Assembly (NCBI GenBank): GCA_947500845.1
Contig: CANMTP010000011.1
Location: 1 to 64,000 of the forward strand
Reading direction: 5' to 3'
Length of the DNA stretch: 64,000 nucleotides
Source of the DNA: an uncultured Aquimarina sp.
GTDB taxonomy: Bacteria > Bacteroidota > Bacteroidia > Flavobacteriales > Flavobacteriaceae
Part shown: piece after piece, positions 53,743-62,589 of the stretch
How the letters are laid out: each line of letters opens with the position of its first letter
How positions within the stretch are numbered: the stretch's first letter is position 1
Notes under the pieces: model-generated
What the model was told of the DNA's origin: nothing
Databases searched by the model: none
The model's input: only the letters and a program-made list of their open reading frames with translations
Position numbers and translations under genes: made by a program

Positions 53743-54553
53743 CTTTTGTAATATCTTTTTCTATTTTTTTTATCAGCTCTAGCTTTCTTTTATTCAATAT
53801 TATTTGCCTAATGGTTGGTTTAATATATTCTAGGGGCGCTTTTTCTCTTCGCTTCAAAACATCTTTTATCTTTACCATGTAAACACCGGTGGAATCTCTA
53901 AGTTGCATATACTTCCCACTCTTTAAGAGTTTTGCCCTATCTTGTTTCTTAAGAATCGGGATTTTACTCAAAACCTGATCTAATTTAACCCAAGTAGAAT
54001 CGTTTAATGAATATGCCAGGTATTCTTCCTTTTTTAGCGTAAGCTCATCAACATCTTCTTCATTAAAACGATTCAATTGTCGCTGTGTTGCAACAATGTT
54101 TCCATAGCCAGATGGCAAATGTAAGTAACGTAACTTTACTAACTCCTCATTAAGATTAAAATTTTCTAAATTTTGAGTATAATAAGACTCTAAGTCTTCT
54201 TCGGTAATCTCCATATTTATAGATTTATTGATTACCGCATTCTGGTACGCATTAATATATAGAGTACTTTGATACTTTTCAACCAACTCGTCAAACTCTT
54301 TTAGCTCCTCTTCGGTAAGATTTCTTTTTGCCTGATCTATAAACAACTGGCGCGTGGCCCAAGTGTTAATATAATTATTGACAATGTTAACACTATCTTC
54401 TTTTGAAGCGTTCTGTGGAACCAGGTCTTGAATATCTTCTTTATATAAATAGGTTTGGTTTACCCTTGCAATTGTCTCTTTTTTCATTTGATTACCAAAC
54501 TTTTTGCACGAAACGGCTGCAATAGACAAAAATATTAATACACTATACTTCAT
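53705..54553 (-). CDS. SurA-N-like lipoprotein without a parvulin domain
   Basis: A 282-residue lipoprotein (lipobox VSC, Cys at about residue 16, then KKFGNQ). The pattern VARVNQTYLYKEDIQDLVPQ followed by helices (NTWATRQLFIDQAKRNLTEEEL, LVEKYQSTLYINAYQNAVI) resembles SurA N-terminal chaperone domains. No parvulin active-site region is visible in the C-terminal half, so it is probably a chaperone rather than an isomerase. It lies between the two parvulin genes, overlapping one and abutting the other. Confidence 0.8.
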   Translation of the reverse strand: MKYSVLIFLSIAAVSCKKFGNQMKKETIARVNQTYLYKEDIQDLVPQNASKEDSVNIVNNYINTWATRQLFIDQAKRNLTEEELKEFDELVEKYQSTLYINAYQNAVINKSINMEITEEDLESYYTQNLENFNLNEELVKLRYLHLPSGYGNIVATQRQLNRFNEEDVDELTLKKEEYLAYSLNDSTWVKLDQVLSKIPILKKQDRAKLLKSGKYMQLRDSTGVYMVKIKDVLKRREKAPLEYIKPTIRQIILNKRKLELIKKIEKDITKDAVENKQFEVYN

Positions 54554-56515
54554 TTATTTAGTTAAATCTTTTTTAACCTTCTTTAAAGTTTTTTTATTAA
54601 TCTTAACCGCGTATTTTTCTCTGAGCTGGTCAAGCCATTTGCTTTCTATACTTTCCTGAAAGTCGTTAATTATTTCCCCTTTGATTTCTTCGAAACTTTT
54701 AACTCGGGAAGGTAATATTTCTTTCACCATAATCAAAGTAATAAAACTATCTTCTTCTGTAATTGTCATTTCAGACTTTTGCCCAGAAAACCCCTGAGGC
54801 AATTTATCCTTTCCTTTCTCTAATTCTTCTTCAGAAAAGATCGCCAAAACAATATCTCCTTTGTTGATCTCTTTTTTTACTTCTTCAATAGATTTATTTT
54901 CTTTGAGTAACTTTTGAACTTCGGTAATTACCTCACGTTTTGACGAAGATACTTTTAGAATTTCATACCTTTCATTTTGAAAATATTTATCCTTATTTGC
55001 TTGATAGAACTTCTTGAGTGTTAGAGTATCTGATCTTGAAGCATTCCATATTGTTGATTCCATAAGATCAAAAAGTAAAAGTCCGTCTCTATATTCGTTA
55101 ATAATGTTCGCAAAATCCTGATTATCTTCTTCTAAATGTTCTTCATAATATGCTAGTAATGTAGTCGATTCAAATTGATCATACATTTCTTGTACAAAAA
55201 TTGATATATCTAGCGGAGTTCTTTCACTTATTTTTTTGCTTTTTATAAACTCTGCAAAATCTTGATATTGATACACTTCTTGTTTTATTCTAAACAATTC
55301 TTTCTTCAAAATATCGTCTCTAGGTATCTCCCATCCTTTAAAAAAAATTGAATCAGGAATAATTTCTTTGAAGTAGCTGATGGCCTCTTCATTTCTTATT
55401 ACGTTATATTTTCTTTTTAATGAATTTATAAATGATGTAGTTATCAATTTTGATCGACTATCTCTTTTAACTTTATTGGTTAGATCAGTTTTTTGTTCCT
55501 CGTATGTCTTTGGCTCATATTTTTCTAACAACTTAATAATGTGCCAACCATATTTGGTTTCCAAAGGGGGTGAAATTTCTCCCTTTATGTGAAGACTAAA
55601 AGCAGCTTTTTCAAATTTTTCCGAATTTAATACTCCTTGTCCAAATCGTCTGATTTTCCCTCCTTCTACCGCAGTACTTGGATCATCGCTATATTCTTTT
55701 GCCAAAGCGGAAAAAGAAACCCCTTGATCTATCTGCTGTTGTATTTCTTCAATTCTTGTTTTAGCTTCTTCAGAGGTTCTACTGTTGTTAACTGCAACCA
55801 TAATATGTGCCACAGAAACTTCTCCAAGCATCTTTTCACGATCATTTACTTTAACAATGTGATATCCAAACTGAGTTCTAAAAGGTTCAGATACTTCTCC
55901 AACCTTAGTTCTGTATGCAGCATTCTCGAAAGGGTAAACCATTCGAAAAACCGAAAACCATCCCAAATAGCCCCCATTTTTTACAACTGAAGGATCCTCA
56001 CTGTATTCTTTTGCAACATTCTCAAATTTTTCTCCTAAGGCAATTTTATCTTTAGCTTCTAGAATTTTTTGATACGCCAGTCCTGTATCTTTTGCAGAAG
56101 CATTTGGTTTCACCATAATTAAAATATGACTGGCGCTTATCCTTTCTAGCGAGCGATCATATGCCTCTTTTATTAAAGCCTCGGATGTTTTTGTATCTGT
56201 TAGATAATTCGATGATAATTGTTTTCGATATCCCTTTAATTCTTTCAGGTAAGACTCTTTTTTATGCAAACCCAAATTCTCAGCTTCTTTAAGCTTTAGT
56301 TTATAATTTACAAATAAACTAAGATATCCATCTATATCCTTTTGGGACTTGTCTTTAACTAAATCAATATTTTTAAGATAGATTCTTTTAAATTCTGAAG
56401 CATAAATAGGCGAATTATCAATAGTAAGCAATACCCCTTCTTTTTCTTTCTGTTGCGCATGTGCTAATGCAAAAAAAATAAACCCTAAAAAAAATACTAA
56501 TGATCTTTTGTGCAT
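54554..56515 (-). CDS. periplasmic PPIase with two parvulin domains
   Basis: A 653-residue foldase starting at the ATG at 56513-56515 (MHKRSLVFFLGFIFFALAHAQ signal); the frame extends upstream to 56548 without support. Two parvulin domains lie at about 120-225 (SASHILIMVKPNA, EDPSVVKNGGYLGWFSVFRMVYPFE, FRTQFGYHIVKV) and about 230-335 (VAHIMVAVN, YSDDPSTAVEGGKIRRFGQG, LETKYGWHIIKL). A long helical C-terminal part follows. First gene of an operon with a SurA-N lipoprotein, a SurA-like PPIase and MoxR; the four are probably an outer-membrane biogenesis set. Confidence 0.9.
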   Translation of the reverse strand: MHKRSLVFFLGFIFFALAHAQQKEKEGVLLTIDNSPIYASEFKRIYLKNIDLVKDKSQKDIDGYLSLFVNYKLKLKEAENLGLHKKESYLKELKGYRKQLSSNYLTDTKTSEALIKEAYDRSLERISASHILIMVKPNASAKDTGLAYQKILEAKDKIALGEKFENVAKEYSEDPSVVKNGGYLGWFSVFRMVYPFENAAYRTKVGEVSEPFRTQFGYHIVKVNDREKMLGEVSVAHIMVAVNNSRTSEEAKTRIEEIQQQIDQGVSFSALAKEYSDDPSTAVEGGKIRRFGQGVLNSEKFEKAAFSLHIKGEISPPLETKYGWHIIKLLEKYEPKTYEEQKTDLTNKVKRDSRSKLITTSFINSLKRKYNVIRNEEAISYFKEIIPDSIFFKGWEIPRDDILKKELFRIKQEVYQYQDFAEFIKSKKISERTPLDISIFVQEMYDQFESTTLLAYYEEHLEEDNQDFANIINEYRDGLLLFDLMESTIWNASRSDTLTLKKFYQANKDKYFQNERYEILKVSSSKREVITEVQKLLKENKSIEEVKKEINKGDIVLAIFSEEELEKGKDKLPQGFSGQKSEMTITEEDSFITLIMVKEILPSRVKSFEEIKGEIINDFQESIESKWLDQLREKYAVKINKKTLKKVKKDLTK

Positions 56516-56545
56516 AATTCGTTTATGATAAAGTCCTGAGCCGGA

Positions 56546-56575
56546 CAAAAATAATAATATTACGATGTTTTACAA
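56546..56575 (-). promoter_or_regulatory. predicted promoter of the PPIase-MoxR operon
   Basis: On the minus strand TTG (56573-56575), 19 bases, TATTTTTG (56546-56553), full match, about 30 bases before the ATG at 56515. Confidence 0.6.
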
Positions 56576-56683
56576 GCTACTTTCCTAACGAACCAATATC
56601 TTCTATTAGTATTAACTTTTAATTTTTTTATGATCTACGTATATTGTATGCACCATAACACCTAACAAACAAAAAACAAAATC

Positions 56684-57136
56684 ATGGAGTACACCTTAGA
56701 TATTGAAATAGAATTACCTAGAAACGAAGTAATTACAAAATTTGACAATGAAGAAAACATGAAGCATTGGCAAAAAGGCCTGATAAGCATGGAACATCTA
56801 AACGGCGAAAAAGGAAAAACAGGTGCTACTTCTAAATTAACCTATAAAATGGGAAAACGTGAAATCGAAATGATAGAAACTATTACTCTTTTTGACCTGC
56901 CAGAAGCTATTCATCTTACTTTTGATGCAAAAAATGTTTATAACATTCAGGAAAATTATTTCGAAGAACTCCCTAACGGAAACACAAAATGGATTTCTAA
57001 AAATGAATTCAAATTTAATGGTTTCATGAAACTTATGGGGTTTCTTATGCCCGGAGCATTTAAAAAACAATCTTGTTCTTATATGGAAAATTTTAAGGCC
57101 TTTGCCGAAAAAGGGAAAAGTGTATTAGATAATTAA
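56684..57136 (+). CDS. SRPBCC (START-like) domain protein
   Basis: A 150-residue helix-grip protein: opening MEYTLDIEIELPRNEVITKFDNEENMKHW, typical of polyketide-cyclase/SRPBCC proteins, then FDLPEAIHLTFDAKNVYN, a TKWISKNEFKF strand and a C-terminal helix (FKKQSCSYMENFKAFAEK). The family binds hydrophobic ligands; the ligand here is unknown. It is followed by the GNAT gene after 30 bases on the same strand, so these and the next small gene may be cotranscribed. Confidence 0.82.
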   Translation: MEYTLDIEIELPRNEVITKFDNEENMKHWQKGLISMEHLNGEKGKTGATSKLTYKMGKREIEMIETITLFDLPEAIHLTFDAKNVYNIQENYFEELPNGNTKWISKNEFKFNGFMKLMGFLMPGAFKKQSCSYMENFKAFAEKGKSVLDN

Positions 57137-57166
57137 CTATTTTTTGAATTTATATTTTATACCTCT

Positions 57167-57604
57167 GTGATTAAAATTTTAAATACTGAATCGCTAACTG
57201 TGCATAAAGAGATTGCTATTCAAAATCTATTTAAGCAATTAAGTCCAAATAAAAAACAAATTCCGTTAAACGAATTATTATCAAACCAATATAATCCTCT
57301 TATTTTTATCTATCATAAATCTGATGAAAAAATAACTGGAATTGCTTCGATGTGTCTATACAAAGTGATTTCTGGACATAAAGGCTGGATAGAAGATGTA
57401 GTAGTTGATTTTAATCATAGAGGTGAAGGGATTGGTAAGAAACTTATTCAAAAACTAATTAATTTGGCTAAAGAAAAGAACCTTTCAGAAATTAATTTAT
57501 TTACAGAAGATGAAAAAAAAGCTGCTATAAGTTTATATTCAAAATTAGGATTTAAGCAAAGCAGCAGTCGACTGTATAACCTAAAAATAACAAAAGGTAT
57601 CTAA
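57167..57604 (+). CDS. GNAT family N-acetyltransferase
   Basis: A 145-residue acetyltransferase starting with GTG (57167). Acetyl-CoA-binding motif A is VVVDFNHRGEGIGKKLIQKLI near residue 85 (R/Q-x-x-G-x-G/A form), and the C-terminal motif B region is LFTEDEKKAAISLYSKLGFKQS near 115. Acceptor substrate unknown. The last base of its stop codon is the first base of the next gene's ATG. Confidence 0.85.
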   Translation: MIKILNTESLTVHKEIAIQNLFKQLSPNKKQIPLNELLSNQYNPLIFIYHKSDEKITGIASMCLYKVISGHKGWIEDVVVDFNHRGEGIGKKLIQKLINLAKEKNLSEINLFTEDEKKAAISLYSKLGFKQSSSRLYNLKITKGI

Positions 57605-57843
57605 TGGAAAAAAAACTAAAATTAATTTGGGATTTTAGAGGACCTGCAGCACAAAAAACGGCTCAACACCATGAAATTCATCTCAAAGAATATATCATGG
57701 CAAAGAATTTGACCATTAACATCACGGGTTGTTTGGATATAAATGATTTGCATAGTATGGCATATTTGGTAGTGACCGAGTCAGAGATGAAACCTGTTAG
57801 AGATGCTTTAAAACCACATCGCGGACAGTTATGTGAAGAATAA
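57604..57843 (+). CDS. conserved small protein of unknown function
   Basis: A 79-residue protein with KLKLIWDFRGPAAQKTAQHHEIHLKEY, a His-rich N-terminal half, and a C-terminal half (ITGCLDINDLHSMAYLVVTE) ending KPHRGQLCEE. I recognise no named domain, but similar small proteins seem to be kept beside acetyltransferase genes in flavobacteria. It is directly coupled to the GNAT gene (1-base overlap of stop and start). Confidence 0.7.
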   Translation: MEKKLKLIWDFRGPAAQKTAQHHEIHLKEYIMAKNLTINITGCLDINDLHSMAYLVVTESEMKPVRDALKPHRGQLCEE

Positions 57844-57889
57844 ATCTTCAAAAAAAATGGGATTGGTACAGATATTGCCCTAGACCTTA

Positions 57890-57897
57890 TATATTTG
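57890..57897 (+). promoter_or_regulatory. predicted -7 box of the OmpH gene
   Basis: TATATTTG, exact TAnnTTTG match, 33 bases before the ATG at 57931. The nearest TTG (57863-57865) is 24 bases upstream, slightly too far. Confidence 0.45.
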
Positions 57898-57930
57898 CAA
57901 AAATTTAAAATTTAGTAAACAAAAAAACGG

Positions 57931-58446
57931 ATGAAAAAGTTAATAGTATCGATCTTAGTATTTGCAGCGAGTTTTCAACTAAGTGCACAATCTAAAACAG
58001 GAACAATAGATACCGATTTTGTTCTTTCTAAAATGCCCGAACTTACAAAAGTTCAAGAAGATCTAAAGGCCTACAATGGTAAACTAGAAGCGGATTTAAA
58101 GGTAAAGGTTGATGAGTATCAGGCCAAAGTAAAAGACTACCAAGAAAAAGTAGCTTCTTTTACAGAACCTATGAAAAAAACCAAGCAAGAAGAAATTATT
58201 AATCTTGAAAATGATATTGCAAAATTTCGCCAAAACGGTTCTCAATTAGTGCAGTTAGAACAAAACAAATTATTACAACCATTGTATGATAAAATTGGTA
58301 ACGCATTAAAAGAAATAGCAAAAGCAGAAAAGTACACTCAGGTTTTTACTATTAGCAATAGTGGACTAGCATACATTGATCCACAATATGACCTTACCAA
58401 AAAGGTGATGGCTAAACTGGGAATTAAATCAGAAGAAGGTGAATAA
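57931..58446 (+). CDS. OmpH/Skp family periplasmic chaperone
   Basis: A 171-residue protein: signal peptide (1-20, QLSAQ), a first strand GTIDTDFVLSKMPEL, then a long coiled-coil arm (about 45-125; KLEADLKVKVDEYQAKVKDYQEKVASF, EEIINLENDIAKFRQ) and a closing beta segment (YTQVFTISNSGLAYIDP). This is the Skp jellyfish layout; Skp trimers hold unfolded outer-membrane proteins in the periplasm. It is a stand-alone gene with its own box upstream and a strong terminator downstream. Confidence 0.9.
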   Translation: MKKLIVSILVFAASFQLSAQSKTGTIDTDFVLSKMPELTKVQEDLKAYNGKLEADLKVKVDEYQAKVKDYQEKVASFTEPMKKTKQEEIINLENDIAKFRQNGSQLVQLEQNKLLQPLYDKIGNALKEIAKAEKYTQVFTISNSGLAYIDPQYDLTKKVMAKLGIKSEEGE

Positions 58447-58476
58447 GTATATTCAAAATATAATCTAGACCAGAAA

Positions 58477-58506
58477 AGCGTGTTCAAAACTGAACACGCT
58501 TTTTTT
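58477..58506 (+). terminator. intrinsic terminator of the OmpH gene
   Basis: AGCGTGTTCA (58477-58486), loop AAAC, TGAACACGCT (58491-58500), then TTTTTT. Confidence 0.88.
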
Positions 58507-58921
58507 AAATCTACTTAGTAAGAGTATTTTTATTGGACATACACATACAATACATTTAGACCAATTAACTACATAGACTCCTAAAAAAACTGATCATGAT
58601 GACTTTTTTACTACTAATCCACTATTTTATTTCCAAGAATACTATCTAATTAACAAGGAATACCACGACATGTCGAGAAAGCTTGAAATTACAAGAAATA
58701 CCGCCACTGTGAGAAGTATGCAATAAAATAATCTTTTCTAAGGTAGATTTAGTACTTCTTTATAATCAACAGTGTATAAGTAAAATTTTAACAAAAATAA
58801 ATTCCGTTTCAAAAAATGAAACTAAAATGTTTTATTCTTGTGCTTTAAATCGAAAACAATACGATTTAATCTAAAATAAACTTAGCATAATAGAGTTATT
58901 AACAAGGCTCCTATATTTGTA
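58507..58921. other. intergenic region upstream of the AraC-type regulator
   Basis: AT-rich and without a supported gene. It holds a perfect 10-base palindrome CGACATGTCG (58667-58676), which is also the start of an 18-codon frame of no evident meaning, and a TATATTTG box (58912-58919) only 2 bases before the next ATG. Confidence 0.4.
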
Positions 58922-60043
58922 ATGTTAAAAATCTTATTCGTGGCGAGTCAAGAATTAAACTTTAATATTTTCAATATTATAATCCTTATTGGTATTTTTC
59001 AAGGTTTTGTCTTTTGCTTTATTGTCTTCTTCAATAATAATTATAAAATACCATCTAATTACTTTTTAGTTTTTACTGCTCTCGCTTTATCATTGAATAA
59101 TTTGCAATATTTGGTTATTGATATTGAGTTGGTGGAAATGCTATATTACCAATTTCCTTTTGAATTTTTAATAATGCCAATGTTTTACATTTTTGTAGAT
59201 AAATATCTGAGTATAAAATCTACAAAAAAGGTAATATTTTTGATTTTAATTCCATTTTTATTTGGACTGGTATTTCGTTTAATCGTTAAGCTTAACCTAG
59301 AGCATTTATCCGAAGATGTTATTCATGTTCTTTTGACTATTGAAGAGTATTTATCATTGGTATTTTCTATTTTGATGATCGTAATTATTTTGTTCAAAAT
59401 CCATAATTATGAGAAATCAAAACTTGCTTTTGATTTAACTGAGTTAAAAGCAAAAACCAAATGGTTAAAGCAAGCACTAATAATTGGAGTTATTGTATGT
59501 ATATCATGGTTAATAGTAATTAAAGAAAGTATTGCAAGATTTGAAAAAGATTTAAGCACATATTATCCTTTATGGATTATCATTTCAGTTTTAGTCTATT
59601 GGATAGTGTATAAAGGACTTATTGAGACCAGGGTTCTTAATCAAAGAATGGGAATAAGAAATGATATTCTTAAATCGTTACCATCCAAACCAAAGTCATT
59701 GCAAATTAATGATAATCTTTTTTTAGAAATAGAAAATGAAATAGTCTCTAAAAAACTTTATTTAAACCCAAACCTAAATCTTGAATTGATTGCAGAAAAA
59801 TTTGGGATAAGTGTTAGTTATTTATCTAAACTTGTTAATTCTAGTGCAAACCAAAGTTTTACTGATTTTATAAATAAGTTAAGAATAGAAGAAGCTAAAA
59901 AAATGCTTATTAATCCAGATTTTAAAAATTATACCATTGAAGCTGTAGGATATGAATCGGGCTTTAATTCTAAATCGAATTTTTATGCGGCTTTTAAAAA
60001 AGAAACCCAAAAAACACCATCATCCTTTCGTTCCAATCAATAA
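58922..60043 (+). CDS. AraC-family regulator with N-terminal membrane domain
   Basis: A 373-residue protein with about seven hydrophobic helices in the first 235 residues (IFNIIILIGIFQGFVFCFIVFF, FLVFTALALSLNNLQYLV, VIFLILIPFLFGLVFRLIV, LVFSILMIVIILF, ALIIGVIVCISWLIVI, LWIIISVLVYWIVY). A C-terminal AraC HTH domain follows (about 270-373; LNLELIAEKFGISVSYLSKLVNSSANQSF and YTIEAVGYESGFNSKSNFYAAFKKETQKTPSSFR). Such membrane-tethered regulators are frequent in flavobacteria and often control neighbouring genes. The lipoprotein array starts 112 bases downstream on the same strand, so it is a likely controller, by inference. A TATATTTG box abuts the ATG, leaving the start codon slightly uncertain. 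Confidence 0.88.
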   Translation: MLKILFVASQELNFNIFNIIILIGIFQGFVFCFIVFFNNNYKIPSNYFLVFTALALSLNNLQYLVIDIELVEMLYYQFPFEFLIMPMFYIFVDKYLSIKSTKKVIFLILIPFLFGLVFRLIVKLNLEHLSEDVIHVLLTIEEYLSLVFSILMIVIILFKIHNYEKSKLAFDLTELKAKTKWLKQALIIGVIVCISWLIVIKESIARFEKDLSTYYPLWIIISVLVYWIVYKGLIETRVLNQRMGIRNDILKSLPSKPKSLQINDNLFLEIENEIVSKKLYLNPNLNLELIAEKFGISVSYLSKLVNSSANQSFTDFINKLRIEEAKKMLINPDFKNYTIEAVGYESGFNSKSNFYAAFKKETQKTPSSFRSNQ

Positions 60044-60045
60044 AC

Positions 60046-60083
60046 TTGTCCAATATTATGTTCAATATTAAGATACAGGACAA
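60046..60083 (+). repeat. 38-base inverted repeat upstream of lipoprotein copy 1
   Basis: TTGTCC (60046-60051) and GGACAA (60078-60083) enclose an inner AATATT...AATATT pair. A homologous 38-base unit lies at 63494-63531, with ends ATGTCC/GGACAT. Each sits exactly 72 positions before its gene's ATG. The changed end bases still pair, which suggests a selected hairpin or operator. Confidence 0.6.
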
Positions 60084-60122
60084 AGGGACTACTGATTTTT
60101 AAGAGATTTACGGTTAATAATT

Positions 60123-60552
60123 AAATATGTTTAATTAAGAATACACAAATCATTATGAAAAACTATTTTAACATTTATGTTATAGTTATTTTAGGTTTTT
60201 GGACCTCATTGTTTTTGACTTCCTGTTCCAAAGATGATCAAATCGAAAAGCTAGAAGAAACGTCCACCGAAAATAATATTAATCAATCTACTATAGCTAG
60301 TACCATCCCTATTAATGAAATCCCTGAAATCCATGAATATTTGGGCCACATCACAAATGGTACATTTGCTTTTGACTTAAATGGATATACGGTAAAAGCA
60401 GCCTCGCAATCTAAGGCTAGCGACTCTATTGGTGCATTACAATTTGAAAACGTAATTAAAGTTACTCAAGGTGAATACAGTAAATATACCTTTAGAGTTA
60501 AGACCGAAAAGTGGAATACATTTAATCTCATTGTTAAAGAACATACCAAAGG
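60123..60552 (+). repeat. direct repeat, copy 1 (lipoprotein N-terminal region)
   Basis: About 430 bases covering the last 32 bases of the leader and the first 398 bases of the lipoprotein gene recur at 63571-64000. In the coding part only one base differs (Ile ATA versus Met ATG at codon 10); the leader has a few changes. The repeat continues to the right edge of the window, so its full length is unknown. Confidence 0.92.
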
Positions 60553-62050
60553 GTTATCTCACTTTTTTATCGAGTATAGAGGAGCACTTGTTACAAATTA
60601 CCAAACGGGTAGACAAAGCTTTAGTGGTAAAATCCTTACCTATAATAAATTAGGAATATTATCGGGTAGTGCGGATATTGATAGCGGTCGATCAAAAAAT
60701 GGGTTTGGTGGCTCTGGAGAATGCCCAGATGGCGATCCAAATAATGGAGGATTACCCGGTAACGGAGGTTCTGGTAGTGGTGCTGCTGGACCTGGTAATT
60801 ATGCAGGCACAACAGTTGGTGACTATGGGGGGATGTTCAATTTTTCCGGATTTTTATTATCTCATTTTTCACTTGGAACTGGCGGTGGGGGTATGGGCAC
60901 AATAGCAGATGATTCAAACTCGTCCAATCCTAGTGATGATTCTAATTGTCATGATGCTCCTCTCGTTGTAGGTTTTTTAGATTGTAACAAAAGCTCAACA
61001 GATATTAGAAATGAAGAAAGAGTTTTATTGATTAATTTGAGTAGTACATTTAAGAGTTCAGATTGCCCTGATGATGGCATTGTAGGAGGAAATCTGGATA
61101 ATGCTGCTTACAACGCCTTAGTATATGACTTAAAGCGTATTGCAGGGTTAAGTGAAAGCCAGAAATCATTTTTGATTCAAAACACAAGCCCTGACTTTGT
61201 TTTCAATGCTCTTGACTATTTACATGACGAGAATAATAATGCCGATTCAAAATCTTTTATCAGGCAATTAGTATCAACTCTGCAATCTGAAGGTCATGCA
61301 AGTATAACTTTACGCCTTATTTTAGAAGGAAATATACCGCAAAAGGATAAAGTTGTTGACTTTTTATTTAAATATGGATTTACCTTAAATGTTATTAAAC
61401 TAATGGATGAACTTGTAAAAGCCAGAAGAAATAATGAAATTACAGAAGCGGAAATGGGAGAGTTTTTGGAAAGCCCGTATTTCTTATTTACTCCGGATAT
61501 TCCAATAAATAACATAAGAGAATATTTAAGTTGTTTTGATACTTCTAAAGGTGCGGAGTTGACCATATTTATAGATCAACCTCTAAACAATAGACCAGAT
61601 GCATTTTCTGCTGCTGGAGATAAAGCAGGGCATTCATTTATTGGCATTATTCAAGGTAATATACGAAGATATTACGGGCTTTATCCAAGAGGGGATGCGA
61701 CACCTTTTGACCCTAACGACCCTCATCTTTTTGGAAATAATGAAGGTAGTGAATTTAATTTGAGTATATCTTTCGAAATAAATTCCAATTCATTATCTTC
61801 AATTATTAACAATACTATTAACTACAGTCAAAATTATGATTTGAATACAAATAATTGTACCGATTATGTTTTAGAAGTGGCGACCATATCCGGTGTTACG
61901 TTACCTGACCCACAAGGTACTTGGTTGAATGGAGGTGGTAGTAATCCTGGAGCTTTCGGACAAGCAATTAGGGACATGGAGCTACCTCAAGGCATGACTA
62001 GGAATAATAACAGAGGTAATGCTGGTAATAACTCAGGAACTTGTAACTAA
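60155..62050 (+). CDS. surface lipoprotein, constant N-terminus with papain-like C-terminal domain (toxin-like)
   Basis: A 631-residue lipoprotein. Signal peptide with lipobox LTSC (Cys24), then SKDDQ, a match to the K-(D/E)2 surface-export signal of Capnocytophaga. Residues about 50-175 form a beta-rich domain; about 178-260 is a Gly/Ser/Asn-rich linker with several Cys; about 270-475 is helical. The last 140 residues hold GDKAGHSFIGI (His493) and YDLNTNNCTDYVLEV (Cys568), the His-before-Cys order of permuted NlpC/P60 (LRAT-like) papain folds, then WLNGGGSNPG. Such domains act as peptidases, amidases or acyltransferases. A near-identical N-terminus recurs at 63603 and an orphan, frameshifted copy of the C-terminal domain lies at 62590, as in polymorphic toxins. 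Toxin function is inferred. Confidence 0.75.
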   Translation: MKNYFNIYVIVILGFWTSLFLTSCSKDDQIEKLEETSTENNINQSTIASTIPINEIPEIHEYLGHITNGTFAFDLNGYTVKAASQSKASDSIGALQFENVIKVTQGEYSKYTFRVKTEKWNTFNLIVKEHTKGLSHFFIEYRGALVTNYQTGRQSFSGKILTYNKLGILSGSADIDSGRSKNGFGGSGECPDGDPNNGGLPGNGGSGSGAAGPGNYAGTTVGDYGGMFNFSGFLLSHFSLGTGGGGMGTIADDSNSSNPSDDSNCHDAPLVVGFLDCNKSSTDIRNEERVLLINLSSTFKSSDCPDDGIVGGNLDNAAYNALVYDLKRIAGLSESQKSFLIQNTSPDFVFNALDYLHDENNNADSKSFIRQLVSTLQSEGHASITLRLILEGNIPQKDKVVDFLFKYGFTLNVIKLMDELVKARRNNEITEAEMGEFLESPYFLFTPDIPINNIREYLSCFDTSKGAELTIFIDQPLNNRPDAFSAAGDKAGHSFIGIIQGNIRRYYGLYPRGDATPFDPNDPHLFGNNEGSEFNLSISFEINSNSLSSIINNTINYSQNYDLNTNNCTDYVLEVATISGVTLPDPQGTWLNGGGSNPGAFGQAIRDMELPQGMTRNNNRGNAGNNSGTCN

Positions 62051-62056
62051 AGAATT

Positions 62057-62551
62057 ATGAAGAATATTAGAGGTATAGCTTTATTAATTTTTTTTATTAT
62101 ATTTTGTATTTATTCATGCAAAACCGAGGAAAAAGTAAAAAAGCTTAAAGCGGAACTTACATTTAAATCTATATCATTTGCTAGTGCTTATGGCGCAAGT
62201 CAAGAACAATATGAAAACTATTTAAAGCAAATAGATGAAGCAATTAACAACAGCCCTGAGTCGAATAATGAAATGATTAAACTATATCGGCATCATTCTA
62301 GATTGAAATATCATAATCTTTTAAAATCACCTTATATTTTTCTTCGTATCGACAAAGATTCTATAATGACCGTATATCTATCTGAAAAAGAGTATAAAAA
62401 AGTGAAAAGTATAAAACATATTGATCTGAAAAGAGAAGGCAAAAAAGCTATTATTGAATTAGATATAACCAAAAAGGATAGTGGTATTTACTATTCGAAT
62501 AACATAATCAACATTTCTAGAGTAAAAGGAATCTCTCGTTCAAACATATAG
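62057..62551 (+). CDS. small lipoprotein, candidate immunity or accessory protein
   Basis: A 164-residue lipoprotein (hydrophobic signal ALLIFFIIFCIYSC, Cys at about residue 21, then KTEEK). The mature part is charged and helical first (ASAYGASQEQYENYLKQIDEAINN, MIKLYRHHSRLKYHNLL), then two beta-like stretches (YIFLRIDKDSIMTVYLSE, AIIELDITKKDSGIYY). No domain is recognised. It starts 6 bases after the stop of the 631-residue lipoprotein, so the two are cotranscribed. Position right behind a toxin-like C-terminal domain, and the same envelope location, suggest an immunity protein, but this is only inference. Confidence 0.65.
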   Translation: MKNIRGIALLIFFIIFCIYSCKTEEKVKKLKAELTFKSISFASAYGASQEQYENYLKQIDEAINNSPESNNEMIKLYRHHSRLKYHNLLKSPYIFLRIDKDSIMTVYLSEKEYKKVKSIKHIDLKREGKKAIIELDITKKDSGIYYSNNIINISRVKGISRSNI

Positions 62552-62589
62552 AAACAATAACTAAAATTCAAATATTATTTTGTCTATAT

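Noticed and set aside
53705..54553. Possible broken PPIase because no parvulin domain is visible
   Set aside because: The frame is intact, has a lipoprotein signal, and fits tightly between its operon neighbours; a chaperone-only protein is simpler.
58671..58727. 18-codon ORF starting in the palindrome CGACATGTCG
   Set aside because: Too short and without any supporting signal.
60669..60905. 78-codon open frame within the 631-residue lipoprotein gene
   Set aside because: It is the alternate-frame reading of the glycine-rich linker, a usual artefact of repetitive codons.
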